Translations under genes and position numbers: made by a program
Shown: in pieces, positions 17,851 to 26,847 of the stretch
Position numbering within the stretch: position 1 is the first letter of the stretch
Layout of the letters: each line of letters opens with the position of its first letter
Origin: CAMFLJ01 sp965279255
GTDB taxonomy: Bacteria; Actinomycetota; Acidimicrobiia; Acidimicrobiales; Acidimicrobilacustridaceae
Length of the DNA stretch: 64,000 nucleotides
Direction of reading: 5' to 3'
Assembly (NCBI GenBank): GCA_965279255.1
Contig: OZ257146.1
Coordinates: 4,154,001-4,218,000 of the forward strand
The notes under the pieces: model-generated
The model's database searches: none
What the model was told of the DNA's origin: nothing
What the model saw: the letters and a program-made list of their open reading frames with translations, nothing else

Positions 17851-18695
17851 GGGACCGAGGGCGACGAGGCGGTGAAGAGGCCGGGGAACAGCTCGTCCGG
17901 CGCGGCGGAGCCCGAGGTCGGGTCGAGGACGAACCACTCCTGGGAGAAGGCGATGGCGAAGATCTCCTCGGGCAGCCCGAGGAACACGGCGAGGGTGCGC
18001 ACGGTGTCGGGCGCGCCGGTGGCCTGGGTGGCGTGCGCGGCCATCGACGCCCGCTTGGCCGCCAGAGCCGGGCTGGCGTCGACGACGTGGGTGATGTCGT
18101 CGTGGGCGGTGTACCAGGCCGAGACGTCGGGCGGCACGAACCCGTCGGGCACCTCGAGGCCCATGCCCCGGGCGAGCTCGATGCCGCCGGAGAGGAACTC
18201 GCGGTCGATGGTGACCTGGAGGAACGGCACGGCGGTGGCCGCGGCCGCGGCAGCCGCCACCCGGTTCACCTGGAGGTGGTCGGGGTGGCCGTACCCGCCG
18301 TTGGCGTCGTCGGCCACGAGCAGGTCGGCGCCCTCCTCCCGGAGCACGTCGGCCAGCCGGTCGGCGGCCTCGTCGACACCGGCGGCGCGGAACGAGCCCT
18401 CCGGCCAGTCGGTGGCGCTGTCGGGCCGGTCGCTGCCCGAGTCGCCGTAGCCGAGCAGCATCAGCCGGGCCACGCCCAGGGCGTCGGCCGAGGCCTGCGC
18501 CTCCGACGCCCGGCGGGAACCGAGGTCCTCGGCACCGGCGAGCACGTCGGCGCCCACCAGGCCCGCGTCGCCGCTGGTGGCGAGCACCAGGACGACCCGA
18601 TGGCCGTCCGCGGCCGCCCGGGCGAGCGTTCCGGCGCTGAGCAGGGCCTCGTCGTCCGGATGGGCGTGGAAGGCGACGAGGGTGCGGGCAGTCAC
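17847..18695 (-). CDS. PIG-L family N-acetylglucosaminyl deacetylase (MshB/Mca-like)
   Basis: 282 residues. Zn-binding AHPDDE motif at about residues 10-15 and the partner His in GYGHPDHLQVN near residue 145. This is the LmbE/MshB fold acting on GlcNAc-linked substrates. GTG at 18695 is 6 bases after AAGAAT, a leaderless -10. Divergent from a GT4 glycosyltransferase across 43 bases, recalling the GT plus PIG-L pairing of mycothiol and PI-type pathways. Substrate is not determined. Confidence 0.88.
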   Translation of the reverse strand: MTARTLVAFHAHPDDEALLSAGTLARAAADGHRVVLVLATSGDAGLVGADVLAGAEDLGSRRASEAQASADALGVARLMLLGYGDSGSDRPDSATDWPEGSFRAAGVDEAADRLADVLREEGADLLVADDANGGYGHPDHLQVNRVAAAAAAATAVPFLQVTIDREFLSGGIELARGMGLEVPDGFVPPDVSAWYTAHDDITHVVDASPALAAKRASMAAHATQATGAPDTVRTLAVFLGLPEEIFAIAFSQEWFVLDPTSGSAAPDELFPGLFTASSPSVP

Positions 18696-18701
18696 CCCGG
18701 C

Positions 18702-18707
18702 ATTCTT
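18702..18707 (-). promoter_or_regulatory. -10 element for PIG-L gene
   Basis: AAGAAT on the minus strand, 6 bases before the GTG at 18695. Confidence 0.4.
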
Positions 18708-18726
18708 GCAGCAGCCGTCGGGGGAG

Positions 18727-18732
18727 TACCGT
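18727..18732 (+). promoter_or_regulatory. -10 element for GT4 gene
   Basis: TACCGT, 6 bases before the GTG at 18739; a CTTGCA at 18705-18710 is a possible -35 at 16-base spacing. Confidence 0.45.
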
Positions 18733-18738
18733 GACCAC

Positions 18739-19893
18739 GTGCCTGTCGAACGGCCGCTGCGCATCGGGCTGGTGTCCGACTGCTACGTCCCCCGCCTCGG
18801 GGGCATCGAGATGCAGGTCCACGACCTGGCGCGCCACCTCCAGGGCGCCGGTCACGAGGTCGTCGTCATCACCCCGACGCCCGGCCCGGCCGTCATGGAC
18901 GGGGTGCGGGTGCAGCGCATCGACGTGCCCCTGCTGCCGTTCGACATCCCGTTCACGCCCAAGGCGTTCCGGCTGGTGGCCGAGCTGCTCGAGCGCGAGC
19001 GGGTCGAGGTCGCCCACTTCCACGGCGGCATCGCCAGCCCCCTCGCCTACGGCGCCGCCCGGGCCGCCCAGCGCGCCGGCATCCCCACCGCCATCACGGT
19101 GCACTGCATGTGGAGCTACGCCACGCCGGTGTTCGCCGCCCTCGACCGGGTCGGCCACTGGACCGAGTGGCCCGTCGTGCTCTCGTCGGTGAGCAACGTC
19201 GCGGCCGAGCCCATCCGGCGCATCGCCGGCCCCGACCGCGAGGTCATGGTGCTCCCCAACGGCATCGACAACGACCAGTGGGTCGTCGAGCCCGCCGACC
19301 GTGACCCGTCGGTCGTCACCCTGGTCTCGGTGATGCGCCTCGCCCCCCGCAAGCGGCCCCTCCAGCTGCTGAAGATGATCCGCCGGGTGGTCGCCCGCCT
19401 GGGTCCCGAGGTCACCCTGAAGGTCGTCATCATCGGCGAGGGCCCCGAGCGCCCGCAGCTCGAGAAGTTCCTCCGCACCAACGGGCTCACCGAGGTCGTC
19501 GACCTGGTCGGGCGCCGCAGCCGCGAGGAGATCCGCGAGATCTTCGGCCGCAGCGACGTCTTCGTGGCGCCCGCCAACCTCGAGTCGTTCGGCATCGCCG
19601 CCCTCGAGGCCCGCTGTGCCGGGCTTCCGGTCGTGGCCAAGGCCCGCACGGGCATCCGGGAGTTCGTCGAGCACGGCCGTGAGGGGCTGCTGGCCTCCAC
19701 CGACGCCGACATGGTCGATCAGCTCACCCGCATCGTCCGCGACGCCGAGCTCCGCGCCGTCATCACCAAGCACAACCGCGACACGCCGTCGCCGGTCGAC
19801 TGGTCCGAGGTCGTCGCCCGCAACGTGGCCGCCTACCGCGTGGCCATCGAGATGCGGGCCGGCACGCCCGGTCTGCCCGGCTTCCCGGGCTGA
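18739..19893 (+). CDS. GT4 glycosyltransferase (GT-B fold)
   Basis: 384 residues. N-terminal LRIGLVSDCYVPRLGGIE is the acceptor-domain signature of GT4 enzymes; SNGI-like NGIDNDQW around residue 175 begins the donor domain; ESFGIAALEARCAGLPVVA near 280 contains the EX7E motif (E-SFGIAAL-E) that binds the nucleotide sugar. Related to PimB/MshA-type enzymes. Divergent from PIG-L and followed by a PAP2 protein, so a role in a phosphoglycolipid or inositol-linked pathway is plausible. Confidence 0.9.
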   Translation: MPVERPLRIGLVSDCYVPRLGGIEMQVHDLARHLQGAGHEVVVITPTPGPAVMDGVRVQRIDVPLLPFDIPFTPKAFRLVAELLERERVEVAHFHGGIASPLAYGAARAAQRAGIPTAITVHCMWSYATPVFAALDRVGHWTEWPVVLSSVSNVAAEPIRRIAGPDREVMVLPNGIDNDQWVVEPADRDPSVVTLVSVMRLAPRKRPLQLLKMIRRVVARLGPEVTLKVVIIGEGPERPQLEKFLRTNGLTEVVDLVGRRSREEIREIFGRSDVFVAPANLESFGIAALEARCAGLPVVAKARTGIREFVEHGREGLLASTDADMVDQLTRIVRDAELRAVITKHNRDTPSPVDWSEVVARNVAAYRVAIEMRAGTPGLPGFPG

Positions 19894-19923
19894 GCCGCCG
19901 ACGGCCCGGGGCGATGGCCGGGC

Positions 19924-20844
19924 TCAGGCGCCGGCGGGCGCCGCGCCGTGGGGGCCACCGTCGGCCACGTCGATCGGGGAGAGCTCCTCCGACGGCGTGT
20001 GCACGATCTTGGGCCCCCGGCCCGCCCGGGTGATCAGGCGGGCGCCGCCGTAGCCGACGAGCATGATGAACAGCCCGCCGACGGCGTCGAGGAAGTAGTG
20101 GTTGCCGGTGATGACCACCACGAAGATCGTGGTGATCGGGTAGAGGATCGCCAGGCCCTTGGCCCACCAGCTCTTCACCCGGGGGTAGAAGACGGCGAGG
20201 CCCCAGAACGCCCAGCCGCAGTGCAGCGACGGCATGGCCGCGAACTGGTTGGAGATGCTCTTCATCCCCTCGGAGTTGAACGACCAGAAGGTCGGGTACT
20301 CGAGCAGGGTGTCCTTGAAGTGGAAGAACGTGTTGGCGTTGAACTGGAAGAGCCCGTTCGGGTCGGCCCACGTGTCGAGCAGCCGCGGCGGCATCAGCGG
20401 GAACGTGGCGAACCCGATGAGGCCGAGCAGGGTGCCGATGGCCAGCGCGTTGCGCCAGAGCGGGTAGTCGTCGCTGTGGAAGCGGTACAGGAAGATCAGG
20501 CCCAGCACCGTGGCGATGATGTACACCGAGCCGTAGAAGTAGTTGGCGGCGATGATCAGCGGGGTGAAGCCGAGGGCCCACTGCTGGATGCCGTGCTCGT
20601 GCCAGATGCCGAGGTCGCGCTGCCAGCCGATGAGGCGGATGGCGTTGTCGTAGGCCCTCTGGGGCTTGGCCGAGGCGATGTTGCGGACCGTCTCGTAGAC
20701 CACGTCGACCACGAGGACGATCAACACCTCCTTCCACCAGTAGATGCGGGAGCCGTCGGACAGCTGGCGGCCTCGCCGCCACCGGGGGCGGGTCTCGCCG
20801 GAGACGTCGGCGGTGTCGGTGAGGCGGATCGACTCCGCGCTCAT
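19924..20844 (-). CDS. PAP2-superfamily membrane protein (AUR1-like phosphotransferase)
   Basis: 306 residues, about six transmembrane helices. The catalytic blocks are AAMPSLHCGWAFWG (His of motif 2) and TGNHYFLDAVGG (His, Asp of motif 3), spaced as in PAP2_3/inositol-phosphotransferase-like members; the motif 1 KxxxxxxRP equivalent is not clear. ATG overlaps the stop of the sugar dehydrogenase gene by four bases. Possible activity: phosphatase or headgroup transfer on lipid phosphates. Confidence 0.85.
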   Translation of the reverse strand: MSAESIRLTDTADVSGETRPRWRRGRQLSDGSRIYWWKEVLIVLVVDVVYETVRNIASAKPQRAYDNAIRLIGWQRDLGIWHEHGIQQWALGFTPLIIAANYFYGSVYIIATVLGLIFLYRFHSDDYPLWRNALAIGTLLGLIGFATFPLMPPRLLDTWADPNGLFQFNANTFFHFKDTLLEYPTFWSFNSEGMKSISNQFAAMPSLHCGWAFWGLAVFYPRVKSWWAKGLAILYPITTIFVVVITGNHYFLDAVGGLFIMLVGYGGARLITRAGRGPKIVHTPSEELSPIDVADGGPHGAAPAGA

Positions 20845-22247
20845 GCGGTGACCTTGTAGACGGTGCCGTCGGCCGACAGCACGTAGAGCTCGCCCTGGTC
20901 GTCCTGGCCGAAGCTCACGAGGGTGCCCGGCTTCACGGTGGTGTTGAGGGACTGGTCGTCGAGCGCGATGCCCTTGCGGGCGAGCAGCCCCCGCACCTCA
21001 CCGGTGCAGTAGTCGCCGTAGACGTAGGTGCCGGCGAGCGCCGGCACCTCGGTGCCGCGGTACTCGTAGCCACCGGTCACCGAGCAACGGCCGGCGTCGT
21101 GGGTGTAGGTGTGGATCGGGCCGACCATGCCCTTGGGCGGCGTGCCGTCGGTGCGGAACGCCGTGTCGCCCTCGAACCAGTTCCAGCCCAGGTTGGCCCC
21201 CCGGCCGGCGCCGGAGCTCGCCGGCAGCCAGTCGATCTCCTCGACCGCGCCCTGCCCGACGTCGGCCACCCACAGGTCGCCGTTGGCGCTGTCGAACGAG
21301 AAGCGCCACGGGTTGCGCACGCCGTTGAGGTAGATCTCGGGACGGCCGCCGCCACCGGCGAAGGGGTTGTCGGCAGGGATGGCGTAGAGCGAGCCGAGGG
21401 CGGCCCCGGCGGGGTCGATGCGCAGGATCTTGCCGAGGAGGACGTCGGTGTTCTGGGCGTTGCCGGCGGTGTCGCCGGCGCCGCCGCCGTCGCCCACCCC
21501 GATGTAGAGGTAGCCGTCGGGGCCGAGCACGAGCTGGCCGCCGTTGTGGTTCGACGCCTCCTGGTGCGGGATGGTGAGCAGCGTCTGGCGGCTGGCGGGG
21601 TCGATGCCGACGACCGTGTCGGCCGGGGGCGCCTTGACGCCGTCGCCGCCGCTGAAGGACCGCTTGTCCTCGATGGCGTAGGACGCCACCTGGATGTCGC
21701 CGTTGGTGGCCGTGTGGTCGACGTAGAGGGTGCGGCCGTCGCTGGAGAAGGCGATGCCGAGCAGGCCCCGCTCGCCGTCGGTGGTGGTGAGCGCCGAGAT
21801 GTCGAGCGCCGCGCCCGGTAGCAGGGTGTAGCCGGTGTGCTTGGTCCTGCCGGTGGTCTTGTCGAACGTGGTGTCGATGCTGAGGATGCGCACCTTGCCG
21901 CCGCGCTCGGCGATCCAGAGCTGGTCGCGTCCGGCCCGCGACGCCATGGCGATGGGCGAGTCGAGCCCGGCGGCGGCCGAGCCGGTGGTGGGGTTGGCGG
22001 AGCTCGTCGCCCCCGGACGCACGATGGGGTCGAGCGAGACCGTCACGCCCTGGAGGCTGGTGGGGCCGGGTCCGGGGTCGAGCACGGTCGTGGAGGTCGT
22101 GCTCGTCGAGGAGGACGACGTGGTCGCCTGCGACGACGAGCCGGTCGACGAGCACGCGACGGCCGCGAGGCACAGGGCGACGGCGACTGCGGCGGAGCGC
22201 ACCACGGGCCCGGAGGGGCGTCGGTGCGTGGGGAAGGGGCTCGCCAT
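20841..22247 (-). CDS. Secreted PQQ-type glucose/sorbosone dehydrogenase lipoprotein
   Basis: 468 residues. Signal peptide with lipobox LAAVAC (Cys near 32), then a 35-residue Ser/Thr-rich linker, then a six-bladed beta-propeller: LDSPIAMASRAGRDQLW, GERGLLGIAFSSDG, EASNHNGGQLVLGPDGYLYIG, and GVRNPWRFSFD. The HNGG and RNPWRF blocks carry His and Arg residues that face PQQ in soluble glucose dehydrogenases. Acts outside the membrane. Some relatives do not bind PQQ. Confidence 0.9.
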   Translation of the reverse strand: MASPFPTHRRPSGPVVRSAAVAVALCLAAVACSSTGSSSQATTSSSSTSTTSTTVLDPGPGPTSLQGVTVSLDPIVRPGATSSANPTTGSAAAGLDSPIAMASRAGRDQLWIAERGGKVRILSIDTTFDKTTGRTKHTGYTLLPGAALDISALTTTDGERGLLGIAFSSDGRTLYVDHTATNGDIQVASYAIEDKRSFSGGDGVKAPPADTVVGIDPASRQTLLTIPHQEASNHNGGQLVLGPDGYLYIGVGDGGGAGDTAGNAQNTDVLLGKILRIDPAGAALGSLYAIPADNPFAGGGGRPEIYLNGVRNPWRFSFDSANGDLWVADVGQGAVEEIDWLPASSGAGRGANLGWNWFEGDTAFRTDGTPPKGMVGPIHTYTHDAGRCSVTGGYEYRGTEVPALAGTYVYGDYCTGEVRGLLARKGIALDDQSLNTTVKPGTLVSFGQDDQGELYVLSADGTVYKVTA

Positions 22248-22275
22248 GGTGGATCCGAGGCTACCGACCGGTCGC

Positions 22276-23145
22276 TCAGCGCGGCGGTCGGATGAGGCCC
22301 TCCTGCACGACGGTCACGGCCAGGTTGCCGTCGCTCGTGAACACCGAGCCACGGGCGAAGCCACGGCCGCCGGAGGCGGAGGGGGTGTCCTGGGCGTAGA
22401 GCAGCCACTCGTCGGTGCGGAACGGCCGGTGGAACCACATGGCATGGTCGAGGCTGGCCATGAAGGCGTTGTCGAGCCGGTGCAGGCCGTGGGGCAGCAG
22501 GGCGGTGTCGAGCAGGGTCATGTCCGAGGCGTAGGTGAGCGCGCAGGCGTGGATCACCGGGTCGTCGGGCAGGTCGCCGGTGGCCTTCAGCCACATGCGC
22601 TGGTACGGCGGCAGGGCCCGCTCGCGGTCGGCGAGCGACCAGTCGCAGTTGCGCAGGTCGAAGGGGAGGTCGAGGGTGAACTCGCTCTCTGCCTTGTCGG
22701 CGAGGCGGTCGCCCTCCTCGGCCAGCTCCTCCCAGCGCTCGCGCAGGGTGGGCAGGGTCTCGGGGGCCGGGACCTCGGGCATCTGCTCGGAGTGCTCGAA
22801 GCCGTCCTCGGGCACCTGGAACGACGCCGAGAGGCTGAAGATCGCCCGGCCGTGCTGCACCGCGGTGACCCGGCGGGTGACGAACGAGAGGCCGTCACGG
22901 ATGCGGTCGACCATGTAGAGGATCGGGATGCGGGTGTCGCCCGGCCGCAGGAAGTAGGCGTGCAGCGAGTGGACCCGGCTGTCGGGCTCGACGGTGCGGG
23001 CCGCCGCCACCAGCGCCTGACCGGCCACCTGGCCCCCGAAGACGCGCTGGCGCTCGGCGGGCGGGCTGGTGCCGCGGAAGATGTTGACCTCGATCGGTTC
23101 GAGGTCGAGAAGGGCGATGAGGGCGTCGACGGCGGCCTGGGACAC
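22276..23145 (-). CDS. tesB: Acyl-CoA thioesterase II (TesB)
   Basis: 289 residues, close to the 286 of E. coli TesB. Double hotdog. The GTG at 23145 was chosen because VSQAAVDALIALLDLE lines up with the E. coli N-terminus MSQALKNLLTLLNLE; an alternative GTG lies 15 bases upstream. RVFGGQVAGQAL, HSLHAYFLRPGD and SLDHAMWFHRPFR are family blocks; Asp of SLDHAM and Gln of VVQEG are two of the catalytic triad, and a Ser (ARGSVF) stands where Thr is usual. Hydrolyses medium and long acyl-CoAs. Confidence 0.9.
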   Translation of the reverse strand: MSQAAVDALIALLDLEPIEVNIFRGTSPPAERQRVFGGQVAGQALVAAARTVEPDSRVHSLHAYFLRPGDTRIPILYMVDRIRDGLSFVTRRVTAVQHGRAIFSLSASFQVPEDGFEHSEQMPEVPAPETLPTLRERWEELAEEGDRLADKAESEFTLDLPFDLRNCDWSLADRERALPPYQRMWLKATGDLPDDPVIHACALTYASDMTLLDTALLPHGLHRLDNAFMASLDHAMWFHRPFRTDEWLLYAQDTPSASGGRGFARGSVFTSDGNLAVTVVQEGLIRPPR

Positions 23146-23243
23146 GCCCAAATCTCGCACATCCCAGGGGTGGCGGCGGGCGATCGCCCCGGGCGGGCGC
23201 GGCCCACCACCCGATCGGCCCGCAGTCGGGGCGGCCCGCTGGC

Positions 23244-23249
23244 TAGCGT
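23244..23249 (+). promoter_or_regulatory. -10 element for GH1 gene
   Basis: TAGCGT, 8 bases before the ATG at 23258. Confidence 0.45.
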
Positions 23250-23257
23250 CCGGCGCC

Positions 23258-24451
23258 ATGAGCACCGACTTCCCGGACGGCTTCCGCTGGGGCACCGCCA
23301 CCGCGGCGCACCAGGTCGAGGGCGGCAACTGGAACAACGACTGGTGGGCCTGGGAGCACGCCGAGGGCTCGCCCTGCGAGGAGCCGAGCGGCGACGCCTG
23401 TGACCAGCTGAACCGGTACGACGACGACATCGCCCTGCTCGCCGCGCTGGGCTTCGACCACTACCGGTTCTCGCTCGAGTGGTCGCGCATCGAGCCCGAG
23501 CCCGGTGAGTTCTCGGTGGCCGCCCTCGACCACTACCGCCGGGTGTGCGCCTCCTGCCTCGCCCACGGCGTCGAGCCGGTGGTCACCTTCCACCACTTCA
23601 CGACACCGCGGTGGGCGGTGGCCGAGGGCGGATGGGACGGCCCGCGCATCGTCGAGCGCTACCTGCGCTTCGCGGAGAAGGCGGTGGGCCACCTCGGCGA
23701 CCTCATCGGCCGGGCCTGCACGATCAACGAGCCCAACGTCGTCACCACGATCGGCTTCCTCCTGGGGTTCTTCCCGCCCGGGGTGGTCGACGAGGCCCGC
23801 TTCGCCAGGGCCACCGACAACTTCCTCGCCGCCCACGAGCGGGTGGTGCCGGTGCTGAAGGGTGGCCCCGGAGACTTCCCGGTGGGCCTCACGCTGTCGA
23901 TGGCCGACTACCAGGCGGTGCCGGCCGACGACGAGGGGGCGCTCGCCGAGCGCGACCAGCAGCGGGCGCTCATGGAGGACCGCTACCTCGAGCTCGCCCG
24001 CGGCGACGACTTCCTGGGGGTGCAGACCTACAGCCGCACCCGGGTCGGGCCCCGGGGCGTGCTCGGCGCCGAGGACGGCGTGCCCACCCTGCCCATGGGC
24101 TACGAGTACTACCCCGACGCGTTGGCGAACTGCCTGCGCCGGGCGTGGGAGGTCACCGGTGGAGGCGTGCCACTCGAGGTCACCGAGAACGGCATCGGCA
24201 CCGATGACGACGACCAGCGCATCGCCTACGTGCGCACCGCCCTCGAGGGCGTGCAGGCGTGCCTCGCCGAGGGGATCGACGTGGGCGGCTACACGTACTG
24301 GAGCCTGCTCGACAACTTCGAGTGGGCGTTCGGGTACCGCCCCCGATTCGGCATCGTCGGGGTCGATCGGGCCACCCAGCGCCGCACGGTGAAGCCCAGC
24401 GGCGAGTGGCTCGGCCGCATCGCCCGCGCGAACTCGCTGGCCGGGGCCTGA
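23258..24451 (+). CDS. Glycoside hydrolase family 1 (beta-glucosidase-like)
   Basis: 397 residues, shorter than the usual 440-480. N-terminal GFRWGTATAAHQVEGG is the GH1 signature; HYRFSLEWSRIEP, acid/base Glu in CTINEPNV near residue 157 and nucleophile Glu in EVTENGIG near 308 are present, and WSLLDNFEWAFGY closes the active site. No signal peptide, so cytoplasmic. Sugar specificity unknown. The shortening appears to lie between the two catalytic Glu residues. Confidence 0.93.
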   Translation: MSTDFPDGFRWGTATAAHQVEGGNWNNDWWAWEHAEGSPCEEPSGDACDQLNRYDDDIALLAALGFDHYRFSLEWSRIEPEPGEFSVAALDHYRRVCASCLAHGVEPVVTFHHFTTPRWAVAEGGWDGPRIVERYLRFAEKAVGHLGDLIGRACTINEPNVVTTIGFLLGFFPPGVVDEARFARATDNFLAAHERVVPVLKGGPGDFPVGLTLSMADYQAVPADDEGALAERDQQRALMEDRYLELARGDDFLGVQTYSRTRVGPRGVLGAEDGVPTLPMGYEYYPDALANCLRRAWEVTGGGVPLEVTENGIGTDDDDQRIAYVRTALEGVQACLAEGIDVGGYTYWSLLDNFEWAFGYRPRFGIVGVDRATQRRTVKPSGEWLGRIARANSLAGA

Positions 24452-24466
24452 CGCGGCGGGCGACGA

Positions 24467-24482
24467 AGGGCCAGATGGCCCT
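24467..24482 (+). terminator. Small hairpin after GH1 gene
   Basis: AGGGCCA-GA-TGGCCCT, perfect 7-bp arms, 15 bases after the GH1 stop. No T-run, so termination is uncertain. Confidence 0.35.
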
Positions 24483-24534
24483 GGAGTGCCCTCCGACCAG
24501 GGTCGATGACTCCGTTGCGGGTCACCCGCGAGGG

Positions 24535-24540
24535 TAGGCT
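24535..24540 (+). promoter_or_regulatory. Candidate -10 element upstream of gtrA
   Basis: TAGGCT, a common actinobacterial -10, leaving a leader of about 55 bases before the ATG at 24602. Confidence 0.35.
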
Positions 24541-24601
24541 CGCCTGGTTTGCGGCCCCGCACCGGCGGCGCCGCCCCCCGAACGAGCATCGAGATCCACG
24601 G

Positions 24602-25084
24602 ATGAGCACTGAGTCACCGGCAGCCCCCGCTGCCACCCCCGCCCCCCACGGCATCGTGGGCTACGTCCTGGGCCTGATCCGCACCAAGGGCCTCCGCTAC
24701 GTGCTGGTCTCGGTGGTCAACGTCCTCGTCGGCGGTGGCCTCCTGGTCGTCCTGCAGCACTGGATGGACCCGGTCGAGGCCAACATCGTGGCGGTGGGCA
24801 TCTCCGCGGTTCCCGCCTACTACATGAACCGGGCGTGGGTCTGGGGCAAGCGGGGCAAGAGCCACTGGAAGAAGGAGGTCCTGCCGTTCTGGATCTTCAC
24901 CGGTGCCGGCCTCGTGATCTCCACCATCGCCATCCACTTCGCCCAGGACCACACCGACAACCGGTTCGTGATCCTGTTCGTGCAGCTCTGCGCCTTCGGC
25001 GTGCTGTGGGTCGCTCGCTTCTTCGTCCTCGACCGGCTGTTCCACGTCGAGGTGTTCGAGGACGACACCCCCGACGAGATCTGA
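24602..25084 (+). CDS. GtrA-family membrane protein
   Basis: 160 residues, four hydrophobic spans. LRYVLVSVVNVLVGGGLL and YYMNRAWVWG fit the GtrA/DPMS region family, which moves or helps move polyprenol-linked sugars across the membrane for wall or glycan decoration. Short charged tails. Followed after 10 bases by a methyltransferase, and near a glycosyltransferase cluster on the other strand. Confidence 0.87.
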   Translation: MSTESPAAPAATPAPHGIVGYVLGLIRTKGLRYVLVSVVNVLVGGGLLVVLQHWMDPVEANIVAVGISAVPAYYMNRAWVWGKRGKSHWKKEVLPFWIFTGAGLVISTIAIHFAQDHTDNRFVILFVQLCAFGVLWVARFFVLDRLFHVEVFEDDTPDEI

Positions 25085-25094
25085 TCCCGTCGCC

Positions 25095-25724
25095 GTGAGC
25101 ATGGATCCGTCCCTCCGCGCCGCGGCCGAGGCCGCCCGCGGCTTCATGCCCCCCGACGAGGGCCTCGCCCTCCACGAGGCCGCTCTGGGCGTGCCGCCGG
25201 GCGGTTCGCCGATGCTCGAGATCGGCAGCTACTGCGGCAAGTCGGCGATCTACCTCGGCGCCGCCGCCCACGAGCGGGCCACGGTGCTCTTCGCCCTCGA
25301 CCACCACCGGGGCTCCGAGGAGAACCAGCCGGGCTGGGAGTGGCACGAGCCCGACCTGGTCGACCCCGAGGTCGGCCGCATCGACACGCTGCCCCGCTTC
25401 CGGCGCACGGTGTTCGACGCAGGGCTCGAGGGCGACGTCGTCGCCCTCGTCGGCGATTCCCCCACCGTCGGGCGCCACTGGCAGATCCCTCTGTCGTTCC
25501 TCTTCATCGACGGCGGCCACGGCTCCGAGCCGGCCCACCGCGACTACGAGCTCTGGACCCCCTGGGTCGAGCACGGCGGCCTGCTGGCCATCCACGACGT
25601 GTTCCCCGACCCGGCCGACGGCGGTCGCCCGCCGTACGAGATCTACTGCCGGGCGTTGGAGTCGGGTGTGTTCACCGACGTCTCCGCCACCGGCTCGCTG
25701 CGGGTCCTGCGCCGCACCGCCTGA
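25095..25724 (+). CDS. Class I SAM-dependent methyltransferase
   Basis: 209 residues. SAM-binding motif I is MLEIGSYCGKSA near residue 40, FALDHHRG follows as motif II, LFIDGGHGSEPAHRDYE near 135 resembles the methyltransferase_24 group, and LLAIHDVFPDP comes later. Starts GTG at 25095 or ATG six bases later; neither has a clear ribosome binding site. Likely O-methylation of a sugar or small molecule; target unknown. Confidence 0.85.
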   Translation: MSMDPSLRAAAEAARGFMPPDEGLALHEAALGVPPGGSPMLEIGSYCGKSAIYLGAAAHERATVLFALDHHRGSEENQPGWEWHEPDLVDPEVGRIDTLPRFRRTVFDAGLEGDVVALVGDSPTVGRHWQIPLSFLFIDGGHGSEPAHRDYELWTPWVEHGGLLAIHDVFPDPADGGRPPYEIYCRALESGVFTDVSATGSLRVLRRTA

Positions 25725-25761
25725 GCACTGCGCCCCGCGGTCGACCCGCAGGGGTTCGGGA

Positions 25762-26847
25762 TCAGTCGGTGGGGTCGGAGACGGGCTCGTCGTCGAGCTC
25801 GACCAGCGCCGGCAGGGCGTCGTGGTCGGTGAAGAGCCCGGCGGCCGGCGAGGTGCGGCTGAGGGCGTCGGCGGCGAGGATCACCGCGGCGTCGGTGTAG
25901 GTGGTGCGCTCGTCGCCGGGGAAGTGGACCTCGTCGGGGAAGACGATGCCGGTCCAGTAGTGGCCGTCGTCGTCCCGCAGGGCCTGGGCCCACTCGAACA
26001 GGCGCAGCGCGTGGTCGCGGTTGCCGATCGAGAGCTCGGCCATGAGGCACTCGCACGTCTCGGCGGCGGTGATCCAGGGACGGTCCGAGACGCAGCGCAC
26101 GCCGCGGCCCTCGACCACGAAGGCGTCGCGGCGGGCGTCGAGGCGGGCGTGGGCCTCGTCGTCGCGCAGCACGCCACCGAGCACCGGGTAGTACCAGTCC
26201 ATGGCCCAGCGGGCCTTGGGGGCGAAGGCGTCGGGGGCCTGGCCGTTGCAGTGGGCCCGGATCACCTGGGCGAGGCGGGCGGCGCTCAGCTCCCAGTCGG
26301 GGCGCTCGTGGCCGAGCAGCTCGGCGACGGCGACGGCGCAGCGCAGGCTGTGGCACATCGACGACGAGCCGGTGAGCAGGGCGAACGACCACGGCGTGCC
26401 GTCGGCGTGGCGGGCCCAGAGGATCTCGCCCCGGGGGGTCTGCAGGTCGAGCACGAAGTCGATGGCCTTCTCGACCACGCCCCACATCGACTCGACCCAG
26501 TTGCGGTCGCCCGTGACGAGCCAGCGGTGCCAGACCCCGGCGGCGAAGTAGGCGACGGTGTTGGCGTCGAGCTTGTCCTGCTCGATGGAGTCGGCCAGGT
26601 AGTACTGGTGCCAGGCCCCGTTGTCGTGCTGAACGTCGACCAGCCACTGGTAGGCGCGCTCGGCCTCGGTGTGCATCCCGACGAGGTCGAGGGCCATGGC
26701 GGCCTCGACGTGGTTCCACGGGTCGGCGTGGCCGCCGGGGAACCACGGGATCATGCCGTTGGGCAGCTGCCAGGAGGCGATGGCCGTGGCGGTCTCGAGG
26801 ACCTGGTCGGCCGAGATGATGCCGTCGACGAAGGGCACGTCGGTCAT
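25762..26847 (-). CDS. Six-hairpin/prenyltransferase-like alpha-alpha barrel protein
   Basis: 361 residues, rich in Trp and His. Repeated helical hairpins with WQLPNGMIPWFPGGHADPWN near the start, later GAWHQYYLADSIEQDKLDAN and KARWAMDWYYPVLGG. This looks like an (alpha/alpha)6 toroid, often labelled prenyltransferase or glycosidase-like in actinobacteria, but no catalytic residue can be assigned. ATG overlaps the stop of the methyltransferase (ATGA). Part of a three-gene operon with GT4 and methyltransferase; may act on the same glycan. Confidence 0.7.
   Translation of the reverse strand: MTDVPFVDGIISADQVLETATAIASWQLPNGMIPWFPGGHADPWNHVEAAMALDLVGMHTEAERAYQWLVDVQHDNGAWHQYYLADSIEQDKLDANTVAYFAAGVWHRWLVTGDRNWVESMWGVVEKAIDFVLDLQTPRGEILWARHADGTPWSFALLTGSSSMCHSLRCAVAVAELLGHERPDWELSAARLAQVIRAHCNGQAPDAFAPKARWAMDWYYPVLGGVLRDDEAHARLDARRDAFVVEGRGVRCVSDRPWITAAETCECLMAELSIGNRDHALRLFEWAQALRDDDGHYWTGIVFPDEVHFPGDERTTYTDAAVILAADALSRTSPAAGLFTDHDALPALVELDDEPVSDPTD

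Noticed and set aside
16633..19773. A 1046-codon continuous frame suggesting a giant fusion
   Set aside because: Only the last 405 codons make a recognisable membrane protein; the upstream part is out of frame with the PIG-L gene and antisense to the GT4 gene.
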